NCBI GenBank assembly: GCA_964247055.1 | Contig: OZ176053.1 | Location: 10,354,001-10,418,000, forward strand | Length of the DNA: 64,000 bases | Direction of reading: 5' to 3' | Source of the DNA: Paragordius varius | Lineage: Eukaryota; Nematomorpha | Part shown: positions 45,301 to 57,770 of the stretch, in pieces | Position numbering within the stretch: position 1 is the stretch's first letter | Layout: every line of letters starts with the position of its first letter | Notes under the pieces: generated by a model | What the model was told of the DNA's origin: nothing | Seen by the model: only the letters and a program-made list of their open reading frames with translations | The model's database searches: none | Position numbers and translations under genes: made by a program

Positions 45301-46132
45301 GATTTTTTATTTAAACAAACACTTTCATTCACGTTTTGATACTGAAATCTCTAAATATAATAATAATAATAATATTTATTGTATTCAAAATAAATTTTTA
45401 TATATTGAGAATCTTACATTTCTTTTCCCAACATTGTTTCATGCATGCATGGTTTGTATAAAAAATTCGCTTTTTAATGACAAATGAATCAAACATTCTT
45501 ATTCAAAATATAAAATTTCTGTTGAAGATAACTTCCTTTTATAGTAATTCGAAAAGGTTGGCAGGCAGGTATGACAATAAATTATTTTTTATTTGAACCT
45601 TAGTCTTTTTATTTTATATCATTTTTTTACAAAGATATTTTAGCATTATTTCTATGCCATGAAAATGAAAAAATATATATAAAAATTTATTTCCAATAAC
45701 AATAAAAAATATATTATCAATAAAGAGTAGATAGATATTCAACCAACCGTTAATACTAATTTATCATCTAATTATTTTCATTTTATAATTATTATTACCT
45801 AATAATATTTTTATTTTCTGGAGCAAACATATTTTTATATTTATGTACGTATGATGGAAACGAAAAAAAGAAATTAATAAAAAAAAATTTTCTCTATAAA
45901 ATTAAAACGTTTCAACAAACCGATCAATAGTTTAGCCGCGCGTGTTAATATCCATGGATTAAGATTAAGCAAAACATTCATAACGCTAACTAACCTCTAT
46001 CCTTATAGAATAGACCCATCAAAATGTTTATTAATATTTATCTTTTTTCCCCAATATTAGATACAAAACATAATGACAAATGGAATATTGGACATACTTA
46101 TAATTAAAACCATAGCCTAGCCAAAAAATCAA
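42301..46132. other. AT-rich region upstream of Frizzled
   Basis: 3.8 kb with no convincing exon on either strand and no clear repeat ends. A small GC-richer patch around 43200-43280 carries a short palindrome (GACAAGTGTC) but no tRNA-like fold that I can support. The Frizzled promoter should lie in the last part. Confidence 0.45.
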
Positions 46133-48823
46133 ATGTACCAAATAATGGTTTCAATGCATTACATTCATGTGTTTACTTACCTTGTACCATTTTTGGTCAT
46201 CTATTCATCATCCCTTATCGTTATTTCCAATCAAACGGACTCTAATATCGAAATTATCGAACATGTCGATATTTTGGAAAGTGAAACTTTAATCAAACAA
46301 CCAGCATGTCAACCACTCACCATTCCAATGTGCAAAAATTTGGGATATAATATGACAACTTTTCCAAACACACTTAATCACGATACCCAGAATGAAGCTG
46401 GTTTAGAGGTCCATCAATTTTGGCCTTTGGTGGAAATCAAATGTTCTCCGTATCTCCGTATGTTTCTTTGCAGTGTGTATGCCCCCATATGCGTAGAAAA
46501 TCATCCAACCCACCTCAAGGTTTGCCGGTCCGTATGTGAAAAAGCTAAAGCCGGATGTGCCCCACTAATGATGAAGTATGGCTTTTCTTGGCCAGAACGC
46601 ATGAATTGCGACTCTTTCCCGGCCGAATCCGATCAAAATATTGAGACATTTTGTGTTGATTTGAATCACTTGGATAAAATCGGTGGCATGGACAAAAGTT
46701 CTACCCTATCGACCATTAATTCCCGGCAAACTACGAACCTATACAAACTGGAATCATCAACGAATCAACCAATCAAAATTAGTCCTTTGTCCCGTGTACC
46801 ATCCGATAAAGTTATATTTACTACCCCCAACGCTTCACAAAATAAAAAGTGTTTTTCCCCATTGGTTCACATACCGTATCTTACTAATAAAAGGAATAAT
46901 ACATATGAATACAATAATAATTATGCTGGAGTAGGTGGAATACAAAATTGTTTTCATGGGTGCCATGGGAGCATATATTTTACTGACGAAGACAGGACAT
47001 CCGCATATTATTGGGTCGGATTATGGTCCATATTTTGTATTGCAATAAGTTTGACTTGTCTCTTAACCAGTTTTATCGATAAATCCAGATTCAGTTATCC
47101 TCAAAGGCCGGTAATATTCATAGCTATTTGTTACATCTTCATTAGCGCTGGTTACCTTATGCGGTATTTTGTTGGAGAAAATAATGTAACATGTACAAAA
47201 AATATATTAAGAACTCCATTACACTATAATATTGAGTCAACTCTAAATAATTTTAATGCAAATCCAGCAAATGTAAACTTAACTACCATACATACAACGT
47301 CTACACTGAATTCGATAAATACCCAAATCGGTGGCCATGTATGTGTCATTGAATTTATCCTCATATATTATTTCCTAATGTCAAGCTACATGTGGTGGAT
47401 TATTTTTTCAATCTCATGGCTACTTTCGTCAAGTTTGGGTTGGGGCGAAAAAGCCATAAACAAATTATCCATATACTTTCATTTGTTGGGTTGGTTCTGG
47501 CCCATGATTCAAACTATATTCGTTATTTTACTGTTTGCCATCGATGGTGATCCTCTTTTCGGGGTATGTTTCGTTGGTCACACTTCTCGCACTAATCTGT
47601 TAGCGTTTTTAATTTTACCAACCACCCTGTATTGGCTGATTGGATCTATAATAACAACCACGGGCTGGATATACCTGATTAAAGCACGCAAGTTATATGC
47701 GAAATATGGAAACTTGACGAAAATGGATTCTTTGGTGTGGAGATTGGGTGCCTGTGTGTTATGCACCGTTATACCAATAGGTATCGTAATAGCATGTTAC
47801 CTCTATGAATACTTGCTGAGAGAAGCATGGGATACTGCTTATGTCACAAGAAATTCACAAAATATAAAACCAATTTTTTGGGTTTTTGCATTCAAATATT
47901 TTGTTACTCTTTTTGTGGGCTCATTCTTTACAGGCGTTTGGGTTTTTTCAAGAAAAACTTTTATTGCATGGAAATCATTTGTATATTCAATATATCGAAT
48001 AATTACATCACCCATTTCTCGCAAGCCCTCAAAGATTGGAGAAGAAGAAAATGAAAAACACATATATCCAAAGATACAGGGTAATGACAAAATAGCCAAA
48101 AATGATTATAATGAAGATATTATTTGTGTACTTAATCCCCGTGTTTTTAAATCTCAACCATCAGTTTTATTGCCCAAAACTTATTCAAACTACAAAAAAT
48201 GGGAAACAGATAAGACAGAATCAAACCCTAAAATTATGTATAAACACCCTACTAGGCTGTTTGAACATCAACGAAATTACAATCAAGAGAAAAGTTCATC
48301 CGAAACTTATCAACCTGGACACAGTAATAATTACACAAATTCGGATCAACCACTCTTGTATAATGCCAACAAAAGTGGTAGCAAGAGCCACAACAAAATT
48401 CATGACAATACCCACATTTCACATCATAACCATTTCTTGAAAACGCATAAAATTCCACCCATCCCACGCCTCCCTTCACTGGAAACAAAATCATTTTATC
48501 CAAAGCTGTATAAAAGTGTATTTAGCGGTGCAAAAGCCTCATTTTCTATGCTTAAGGCTAATCCATCACACCCTAAACATTTATTGCTAGTATCATCCGG
48601 GACAGAGAAAGAAGATACGAGTGTAGGTTTATCACCCAATCAATCCCTTCAAACGAAATCAACACATTTATTAGCGAGCCCTGTAACAATCGATGGATCT
48701 CATGATTATAATCTTCTTACACAGCAAAACACAACTATTCAAATAGCACCTAATAATATTTTTTTTAATCAGGGTACGCCCACAAATCAAGAAAATCACA
48801 AAAACTTTCCTGTCTACATTTAA
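46133..48823 (+). CDS. Frizzled receptor, 5/8 subfamily, single exon, 896 residues
   Basis: Seven-pass Wnt receptor signalling through Dishevelled. A hydrophobic leader is seen at residues 9-31, then the cysteine-rich Wnt-binding domain at about 57-175 with the full set of ten cysteines (59, 67, 104, 113, 120, 131, 135, 142, 159, 174). NHDTQNEAGLEVHQFWPLVE and CAPLMMKYGFSWPERMNCD point to the Fz5/8 branch. After a linker come seven membrane segments starting at YYWVGLWSIFCIAISLTCLL. The Dishevelled-binding KTxxxW motif is present as KTFIAW just after TM7. The first extracellular loop is longer than usual (about 60 residues, Asn/Thr-rich), and the cytoplasmic tail of about 260 residues is low-complexity. 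It ends FPVYI, not a clear class I PDZ ligand. The start may be the ATG at 46133 or at 46145. The stop codon overlaps AATAAA (48822-48827). Confidence 0.93.
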   Translation: MYQIMVSMHYIHVFTYLVPFLVIYSSSLIVISNQTDSNIEIIEHVDILESETLIKQPACQPLTIPMCKNLGYNMTTFPNTLNHDTQNEAGLEVHQFWPLVEIKCSPYLRMFLCSVYAPICVENHPTHLKVCRSVCEKAKAGCAPLMMKYGFSWPERMNCDSFPAESDQNIETFCVDLNHLDKIGGMDKSSTLSTINSRQTTNLYKLESSTNQPIKISPLSRVPSDKVIFTTPNASQNKKCFSPLVHIPYLTNKRNNTYEYNNNYAGVGGIQNCFHGCHGSIYFTDEDRTSAYYWVGLWSIFCIAISLTCLLTSFIDKSRFSYPQRPVIFIAICYIFISAGYLMRYFVGENNVTCTKNILRTPLHYNIESTLNNFNANPANVNLTTIHTTSTLNSINTQIGGHVCVIEFILIYYFLMSSYMWWIIFSISWLLSSSLGWGEKAINKLSIYFHLLGWFWPMIQTIFVILLFAIDGDPLFGVCFVGHTSRTNLLAFLILPTTLYWLIGSIITTTGWIYLIKARKLYAKYGNLTKMDSLVWRLGACVLCTVIPIGIVIACYLYEYLLREAWDTAYVTRNSQNIKPIFWVFAFKYFVTLFVGSFFTGVWVFSRKTFIAWKSFVYSIYRIITSPISRKPSKIGEEENEKHIYPKIQGNDKIAKNDYNEDIICVLNPRVFKSQPSVLLPKTYSNYKKWETDKTESNPKIMYKHPTRLFEHQRNYNQEKSSSETYQPGHSNNYTNSDQPLLYNANKSGSKSHNKIHDNTHISHHNHFLKTHKIPPIPRLPSLETKSFYPKLYKSVFSGAKASFSMLKANPSHPKHLLLVSSGTEKEDTSVGLSPNQSLQTKSTHLLASPVTIDGSHDYNLLTQQNTTIQIAPNNIFFNQGTPTNQENHKNFPVYI

Positions 48824-48827
48824 TAAA
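48822..48827 (+). terminator. AATAAA overlapping the Frizzled stop codon
   Basis: The stop TAA (48821-48823) is followed by TAAAA, creating AATAAA inside the end of the reading frame. It would give an extremely short 3' UTR if used; a downstream signal is equally possible. Confidence 0.3.
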
Positions 48828-49166
48828 AACCATTTTAATTCATATATATATATTGTTTCAGATCTCTCCCTCTCTTATTATCTATAATTATATAGCCAAC
48901 ATCGATTCCTATTTATATAACCAATCAACCAGGATAATCATTCATGCATTTTTAATGATGACATTCTAAACCTGCCCATTAATAATAATCAATGTAAAAA
49001 TGCAATATATTTTTCTTTATTTACATAGTAATATATATTAAAATTGAGCATTTAATTATTTTTTATAATGTGAAATTAAATAAATGTCTATTTAAACAAA
49101 TTCAAGATGATGGTATTAGTTTTATTGCTGCTTCTCTAGGCTTTTAAATGAGTTTATATAGGCTTA
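48828..49166. other. convergent spacer between Frizzled and the type I receptor
   Basis: About 340 bp. Minus-strand AATAAA at 49121-49126 and near 49017 could end the receptor transcript. No gene is seen. Confidence 0.5.
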
Positions 49167-52100
49167 TTATGTGTTAACCAAAAAATTTCTATATGCATCC
49201 TGTAGTGTCAGTTTTATCCTTTGTGCTGATAGTCTTGATTTGGGGTTTGCATTCCAACACTCTTTAATTATACTGATGAATGGTATTAGGTCCTAAGAAA
49301 TACATGTTATATACATTATTTCTACAATAAATATTGGAAATTATTAAGGTTTAAAAAAAAATCATAGGAAAATAGAAATCTTACAGAAGTGTCAAGGGCC
49401 TCAGGGGAAAATGTAGGTCTTAATTGCTTAGTTACGACTATGTTGGTGACATCGCTTATGGATGGATTATGGGGAACATTGTATTCACAGTATGGTAAAC
49501 CAATAACATTTTTATTTTTAGCACAGGCTACCGAAGATTGCTCAAAACCTTTAAAGTGTTTAAATTAATCGCAATTTAGTAGAAATTAGAAAATTATTTA
49601 TCGAATTAAGAATTCTTTGGAAAATTATTTGCAAATTTTAATATTAAAATAATATTTTTATATAAAATGGAATTTAACCAAAGATAACAAGTCCTATATA
49701 CACACATTTATATAGCAAACTTATTAACGATTTTTTTATTAATATTTAGTATTAATTAAAGAGAAAAGGCGAGAATAGTTTGTGATAAAATCAACACACA
49801 ATATTTTTATTTAAAAAAACATATTATGTATAATTTATCATCATTATTGGAATATATCGAGTATAATCGGAATCGATTTTGGAAGCCGTAATATAGCTCT
49901 GAACCGTTTTGGAACCGAAAATATCCCAGAAACGGCAGACGTTTTGAAAACCGTATATTTGTTATATTTATATTTCTTCTAAATTTTTATACCATAAGAA
50001 TATTTTTTCATTTTTAGAGAAAACTATCATAATTTGATTCGTTGTGGTTTATTTTATGCTTTGTAGTAATTACATTCAGTCCAAAATCCTAGCTTCTGTT
50101 TTAAAAAGACGAATGTCAAGTTTGATTAAAATACAATAAAACCATTTTTGCAAAAAACGGAACAAGAGCCAAAGCTAAAAAACTGACTCTGGTTCCAAGG
50201 GAATTACTTTTGGGGAAGTAGGCATCAAGAATTTCCCAAAATACTAAAGCAACTGAATAGAGATCAGCGTATTTTAAGGCCTCAAAAGTTTTCTCCATTT
50301 TTTCCGTTAGAACTTCAGGTGCCATGTATCGTTTTGTCCCAACCTTATTTAATTAGAATCAATTATTATTCGGAAACCTTTAAATTAATGTAGGTAAAAA
50401 GCACAACCATTTTTTTAAATATTCTAATCAAAGTAAACATTTTTAAGACCAGGATTACTTTATTTAAACTTAAACTCTTTATGAAGAGACTAATATCTGA
50501 CTGCTTATGAGTGGGTCAGTCATGGTCTTAACCAGTAAACGAAATTAAATCAAGCTGTTTTTCATATTGATATTATTATTATTAATGACATAAAACTAAA
50601 AAACTAACAAGTTTTTTAATTATTGTACCAATATATTATATATCACATGATTAACATATGTTAAAAAGAGTTGCACTTGTTGCCTATTTTATAAGCGACA
50701 ACAGTTAGTGTCATGAAGGACTAATAAATCAGACCCATATCTAGTTCTCCTTATTTGGAGTTACCTAAAGAAATATTGCTGAATCGTTAATATATTAGTT
50801 TAAGAAACTCACAAACTAAATACTAACCTGAATATTAAAGCTTTCGTTTAAACAACTTCCCTTTTCTACGACAGCCAACCCCAAATCGGAAATGCAACAT
50901 GTGGCTGGATTGCAATTATTATTTTTTATAAGTATAGTCGTTTGTTTAATGTATTCATCTTCGGTTAAGATATTTTGTGGATGAATGTTGGAATTTAATT
51001 GAGTTTTAATCTTTTTGTCGTTCGCTAAATGTTCCGCGCTGTCGAAAAACCATTGAGATGAACCATATGTTGGAGGATACAAGGGAGACACTGTTTGACA
51101 TAAATGTAATTTATAATTTGTAAAAAATTAGGCCAAATATTCCAATTATACTGTAACATTCGAATTTTTAAACAAAATTTTATAAAAAATGTTAGTGATT
51201 AACAGATCTATACTTAAGTTTTAAGAATATCAGGAGAGGTGGTTATTATCCAAAAAAGTTAATTATATTTACTAGTATTCACTTTTTGGCAAATATCCTA
51301 AAATATTTTTTTGTATGGTACATGGTATTTATTTTATCAAAAATTTAAACCTCGAGGTGCGTTAAATACTCAATGAAAAAAGCATCAACATGTGGAAAAA
51401 TTTAAAATGTGTGCTAAGTTTACCGATAAAAATCAGTTTTACATTGAAATTATTGCATCATACTGTAATATAGTTGTTTAATTATAATGCAAACACATTT
51501 AATCGAAGCACTTTCAATTTAATAAATCGTAATTAACACGCAATACCTTTTAATTTTATGACGATTACATTTTGGTGTAGTTTTGTACCCCAGAGTTTAA
51601 AATTGTAAATAAACTATACTGTATTAAAGTTATTTAATTAAAATTTAATTATCAAGCGTTTTTTCAGTATTGATAAAAAAGCATATATTTACAGTTTAGT
51701 CCCAAATTCGGATAGTTCCACAACACGATTTAAACAACAAGTAATTTTAAAATGAATAATATCATAAATGTATTTTTAAAGCTTTATAAAGATAATGAAC
51801 ACATCCTAACCATAATATACTATTTGCCATTGAATTACCGATTTTTAACCATACCGAAAAAATGGTGCCAATAATTAGAAGAGGATATTTTTTATATTCA
51901 TTAACAAAGGCAAATAATTTAAACATTTTTTATATTCGAATTTTATGGGTGTCTGGGGGAATATACTAACCCAAAAAGGTAATTAATTGTTAATATAAAA
52001 TAGTTAGAAATAAGAATAAATTTATGTTTATACTTTGTACATTTAATAATATTGATTCTAAGTGCTTAATATACGGCATCAACTGTAAAAAACATGTATT

Positions 52101-54713
52101 ATACAACTTCCGATGCTATACAATACATATCATTTATTCTTCAAAACACTACCTTCTTCGAAATGAAAAGTTAAAAAATATTGTCTTTGAGTTTTTAGAG
52201 AAAACTAATTTTCCCAAAGATAAGTATTTGAATTTAATGGGGAAGGCAGCTTTTTGCTTTAAAGGTAAGGAGCGTTTAATTTTAACCTTTTCTTAACCTA
52301 GATATTACAATAAAATAAAAATATAATTTATGGAAGTTAACAAAAAAATGGTCAAACATTTAATGTTCCAAAAAAATATTTATGCGGTTTTTTCGATCTT
52401 TTTAATAGATATGCCGGCCTCAAAAATATGATCATTCAAATCATCATGACTAAGCCAATCCAATACTAAAATTTCGCCATCTATCCTTAATTTTATTGCA
52501 CAATCCAATAAAAAATTAGAAAGAGAGCAAACAATATTGTACCTACTATGCTGGTTGAAGTTTCAGTTTCTATACATTTGTCAGCATCCATAGAGGTTAA
52601 AGGTGTTTGGTGAATATTTAATTGTTCCTCAGGGCCGTCCACAATATCATAATCAAAGGCATTTCGAATCAGTATATTTTTACTCTTTATATCCCTATGA
52701 GCTAAAGCAGATTTGGGATCTACGCCATATATTGGCATATGCAGATACATTAAACCTTTGCTTATGCTATAAGCCAGACTGTATACCGCATTTATACGGG
52801 TTTTTAAGTTGTTTAATGTAACATTATTAGTATTAGGATCATCATTAAATTGTTCCCGTCGAACCTTTTGCAGATAATCAAAAAGGGTGTGTTGACCATG
52901 ATACTCAAATATAATGCAATAAAAATAACGGCTAATATCTGCTCCCACGTAACGTAACACATATTCACTTCGTAAGGAAATTTGTTTGTAAATGTTTACC
53001 TCCTTTTCCCATGCGTCCATGGCCTGCAATTTGAAACATTTGATTGCAATTGGTTCTTTATGGAAATATCCTTGCCATAATTCGATTTGCGCATTTTTTT
53101 CTACATATAAATTTGGTATTAAAGTTATGGTAAAAAATTAAATATGTTAAGTTATGTATTTACCTATCAGGCGATTGAAAGTTATATCATTGATTAATGT
53201 TTTCTGTTGGCAAATATAAGAGTGTGAAGAAACATGGTCATTCTATTTATAATATAACAAATGTGTTTATTGGTCGTTTTAGGGTAATTTTATATAAATA
53301 GTGTCAATTTTTTACATTAAGCTTGCACGCTTTGGACCAAATTTTTAGAAAAAATGGATTGCTTGCATCCAAAAAAAGGGTCAAATAAAGGCGTCAAACA
53401 GATGAAAAAATAAAGTTATTGAATAATATCTATACCTCACGGTTTTGAACAAAACATGGTTAAAATTAAATCGATTTAATTTAGGTCATCGATAAAAATT
53501 TTATTTTGGCAATATTCAATTTTTCTTATTTTTTAACAGTCACGCGTTTTTTAAGCTAAATTTACCATAACCTATTTTATACAATAATAAAAATTTTAAT
53601 TCAAAAATTTATCCCGAAGCTTCTTAATGTTGTTTGAAAAAAAAACAATCAACAGTTTAGAACATTTTGGTTTGCATTTATTCTATTAGGTGACATTTGA
53701 CGCCCAATTTTTCAGATTCTAATAGTTTATCATTCGCTTTATTTTAAAATTTGTGCATAACAACTGCACCTAAATTTAAAAAACTATGTTGCATATATAT
53801 AACTTGAGAGTTCAGTGATCCCTTTCTTCGGTCCAAATCTTTACAATGTATCGAATACGAATATATTTTATTGAAATTATATTTTCCAACGCTAACATTA
53901 GATGATGTTGGTATACTACTGTTACGTTTACCGAATTTCCGTTTTTTCTTTTGAACAATCAGGAGGTACGCCAGAAGGGATGTGAGAACAAGGATGCATA
54001 TTATAAATGCCAAAATAATTTGCACCAATCTTGAATGAATATCAAAAGACGAAGTTTTGTTTGACACCGGGTCAGTGCACAGGCAATCGATTAAGCTAAA
54101 ATTATTGTTCTTAATGGAATATATGGTGGATGGAGGTAGGGATACATTTTCATACTGGCTTGGACTGAATTTAGAATTTCGCAAATCTGTTATATTATCT
54201 AAAAATCATATGTAAAAATTAGGATCGTTTTATGTAAAAGGCATGAAAAAGAATAGTTTTTTGACATTTATGTCAAAGAAAATAAATAATAATCTTAAAA
54301 TTGATCTAAATATGAGTTACCATCTCTCCTATCCATATGAGTAGCTCTGGTGAACGTAACTGGATTAAGAGTTTGCGAAGTCGTTTTCTCGTTTGTCGCT
54401 GAAAGAAAGGTTGTGTTGGCATTGCAAAATTCGAAATCGCAACAATACGTTTCCATGCCCTTGAAATGGCAACGATTTCGACTAAGACTAAATTTCAAAC
54501 ATCCGCGTTTTATAGTGTGACTTCCATGCAACATACTTACATAACACTATGAAAATATAGGGTTTTTTACATTTTTTTCTAGAATAAAAAACAGAATAAT
54601 TTTTCATTGAAAAAAAAACTGTAAAAATGGATTACAAATTATACCAAATTATCCGTCATACAAAATTCGTCCGCGCAACTTGAGCAGCTACATTTGATCC
54701 AATTTTTTGTAGT
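49167..54713 (-). CDS. TGF-beta/BMP/activin type I receptor kinase, divergent (first exon not found)
   Basis: Serine/threonine kinase receptor that signals to SMADs. Exons in order: 54713-54645, 54546-54321, 54198-53804, 53242-53164, 53100-52543, 51090-50828, 50343-50208, 49548-49385, 49292-49167; phases match and 671 residues read to TAA. Ectodomain: ten cysteines in activin-receptor order ([26 protein letters not shown]). One TM follows ([20 protein letters not shown]), then [10 protein letters not shown] where type I receptors have QRTIARTITL. Kinase: AIK lysine, [25 protein letters not shown] and the C-lobe [17 protein letters not shown], all type I in character. Odd points: no SGSGSG in the GS box, no glycines in the nucleotide loop ([10 protein letters not shown]), a short L45 loop, and about 90 extra residues between the catalytic loop and DLG. 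The signal-peptide exon must lie above 54713 and was not identified, so the start is partial. Confidence 0.85.
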
Positions 54714-56892
54714 CTATTATGACAGTCATGGTTAGAATTGTGCAATATTAGTAAAAAATAAAATTTGCTTTTACAATATTTAGAAAGTATAAATAGTTTA
54801 CCATCTAACAGAATAATCTTCTGGATATTCTTTATATCATGAATTGGAAAGAATTTTTTGAAATAAAAAAAATATTTTTTTTTGGTTTCAGACTTATTTT
54901 TATTGCATAGCTGTCCAAATAATAACTGATTCGTTCTTAAAAAATGGTTATGAAAAAGAAAACCTATTTTACTCACGCAGCACTATAGTGTGCCTTGATT
55001 TGCATAGTCTTCAACAAATCGCTATTTTTTATACACATTTTTAAAAAGAAAATGATATTGGCGCCAGACATACTTAGCTACATGTTAAATCTTGTTTTAA
55101 AAATTACTCCTTATAGTTAAAAGCTAAAAAATAACTGTTAAAAAAAGTCAAAACGTGTTTTTTACTACTTTCCCGAGCCTCTATTCTGTTAAACCTGAAA
55201 TATATAATAGTGGTATGATGCAACAATATAAATAATTTAAATAATGGTTAATATGTTAAACCTTGACCAATGTCAAGGTATTTTTTCAGTTTTTTATATC
55301 TATCTACAATTTTGTGTGAGTAACTTTTTTGAAAACGAGGAAACAATGCTAATATGAGCTTTCACTACTACTTAAGTCATTTAAGAAAATCTTATAATCA
55401 AACTCAAATGCGACAAATCGTTTCTAGTGTGCAGGCCGCCGGGAGTTAGTTTGGATGACTATATAGATATTATAAAATTGCAAATGCAAGAAAATTGTTC
55501 TTACTTTATTAGCTTTTTTGACGCTAGCCAAACCGTTTCAAAACCGTCAAGACCGTTTATCGAGCCGGATCACGTCAAAATAGATTTTATTTTTTTAAAA
55601 TTTTGAAAACTAAAGATTTTAGGTTTTTAAAGTGGATTAACATTTTTGTTGCTTAAATGTTTATTTTTTGACTATTTATCCACATTATATAAAATAATTA
55701 GGTTACGCTTATGGGAGCCAAAGTTAAAACTACTTAACTAAATAATCAGTATAACTTTTTCAAGAAACAAAATTAGTGCATCCGAAAACCCTTTTTTAAA
55801 GAAATATGTGGAATCAAAGCTGGAATCAGGTATAAAAGTAACATAGTTCTGGTTTTAAAAACGATGTGGTTTCAATCCAACTATTATGATATCACTGATT
55901 TAAAATTCAAAGTGCTATATCTTTTTAAAAATAGTAATAATCCTATGAAATGATATTTATCTCATATATAATCAAGTTAGGCCTTAATTCTAAATCATGA
56001 TGTCATTCATTGATTAAAATTGTTTTTACTTTTGCGATTGACGATATTGGCCCCTTGAAACGATAAATAATTGGAATTTGACATAAAGGATATATTTTTG
56101 ATTTTATTTTTTATCGCACCACACCAAGCTTTATTTAGTTTTATGCATTAACTATTTGAAACTCTGATAGTCATATTTAATCAATAATCCGTCCAGAAAA
56201 AATCATTTTAACTTTTGTTCCTCATTAGGGCAAAAATACTCATGATCGGTGTAATAACTAATCAATAGGCATTAATAAAAATAACAATTCAGAAACGTTA
56301 GGCAAAGTACAGCCAAATTTTACATATAATAAGAATTCCAATCTAATATTAATTTTAAGGTATGAAAAAGTTAATACTTTTATGTCGGAAAAACAATAAA
56401 TCAAATGGGTCCTATATGATGTGTAAAAAATATTTAAAATTAATGAGTCACGCTCAAAAACAAGTTGGGGAATTATATTCGCGTTGTGTAAATTTTTAAT
56501 GTTCTTAAAATTGTTATTTATTAAAAACATTAAAGTGAGTTGCTAAAAGGACATTCTGTGTCATCAGTTATAGTTAGTTAACTTCTGTTTTTTTATTTTT
56601 GTTTTGGTTGTTTACAGGTAACATAATGATATATATTTATATTATTTATCAGAACTTAACTAAATTAACGGTTTTCATTTCGTTGTTTTTTCTATAACTT
56701 TCTTTATAAGACACCTGATGATTCTAAAATGGGTGATATTTTTGGATATCTATATGATGGAAACAGAAATCTAAAATTCATATTTATAATGAAAATTATT
56801 TCAATTATAACTATTTCAACATCCATAAATTTCATTATCAATATTAACATTCTATCCGATCAACACCACCAATAATAAATTACACTTAAAAA
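54714..56892. other. region between the divergently placed receptor and tetraspanin-like genes
   Basis: About 2.2 kb. It should hold the first exon of the receptor on the minus strand and the promoter of the tetraspanin-like gene. A minus-strand ATG at 55005 followed by a GTGAGT donor at 54976 is tempting, but its phase does not fit the exon at 54713. GC-richer patches near 55430-55560 are unrecognised. Confidence 0.4.
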
Positions 56893-57770
56893 ATGGCTTG
56901 TCAACCCTATTTTTTCAAGGGATTTCTCTTGACATGCACCTGCTTCCTATTGGTATCAAATTTAATAGTTTATCTAATTTTATATATTCCCTTTCGGTAT
57001 TTACTTGATCAAAGTTCTAAACATAAATATAACCCCAAAATGTATATTATGTTTATTAGATTTGTGAACTTTTTGATAATATTTTAGCTCGTGGGTTTGA
57101 CTTTCATAACTGTGGGTTTATTGATCAAAGAGACGGAAAATGATATTCAATACATCAAAGTCATGAATGTATTTATGAAAGCTTATTCAGGATTAATCGG
57201 GGTGGGTCTAAGCATTTGCCTTATAGCACTCATTGGGTGTTTTGGTTCCCTGTTCCAAGTTTATTGGATGATTTTATTGGTATGTAATAATCATTTTTTA
57301 TACGCTTTCACTTGTTCAATTAATTTCAATGTCTATATTATTTTTATGAAAATTTACTAATAAGTATCATGATTACCATTGCATAGTCAAAAGAGGGTAA
57401 TTTCTAACTGAATTTTCGGAATGGTTATATACATAAATCCATTAAAATTAGTTAGCGCTGCGTATATGTGGGCTCAACTTTGAAACAGAAAATAACATAT
57501 TATTAGAATAAAATTTATGCAGAGTGGTTGTTATTTTATCTAAATTAAATATAAATCAAATTAAAAAATGCAAACATATATTAATTCGACTGATTGAAAT
57601 TTTACGAAAAATATTTTTATTTTCATAATTTATTTATTGATGAGTGCGAAATTGATATATAACTTGAAAAATATAAATTTTGTTTAATTATGTAGCACAT
57701 CATCTTCATATGCATTATTGTCGTGGCAGAAATTACCATTATAATCGTATACGTCGTCCATCTCCAAAAA
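56893..57770 (+). CDS. tetraspanin-like membrane protein, first three exons
   Basis: Exons 56893-56952, 57088-57279 and 57696-57770, all phase 0, give 109 residues. They read FKGFLLTCTCFLL plus LVGLTFITVGLLI (TM1), a short first loop, GLIGVGLSICLIALIGCFGS (TM2) and IIFICIIVVAEITIIIVYVV (TM3). The small first loop, the GCFGS turn after TM2 and the TM2/TM3 spacing are those of tetraspanins, which organise membrane microdomains. The usual cysteine after the turn and polar residues in the helices are only partly kept. Downstream exons coding for the large extracellular loop and TM4 could not be joined: candidate pieces at 58114-58134, 58165-58296 and 58951-59331 break phase with exon 3, and no CCG motif was found. 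The family call rests on TM1-TM3. Confidence 0.55.

Noticed and set aside
47578-48503. Several overlapping frames on both strands inside Frizzled
   Set aside because: They are shadows of the long plus-strand frame.
46133-48823. Smoothened
   Set aside because: The cysteine-rich domain keeps the Wnt-receptor pattern of Fz5/8 and a KTxxxW motif follows TM7.
49167-54713. Type II (activin/BMP) receptor instead of type I
   Set aside because: AHRDIKSKN occurs in type II too, but [20 protein letters not shown] and the [10 protein letters not shown] position fit type I.
56258-56530. 90-residue minus-strand frame as the first exon of the type I receptor
   Set aside because: No signal peptide pattern, no donor in the right phase, and composition typical of random AT-rich DNA.
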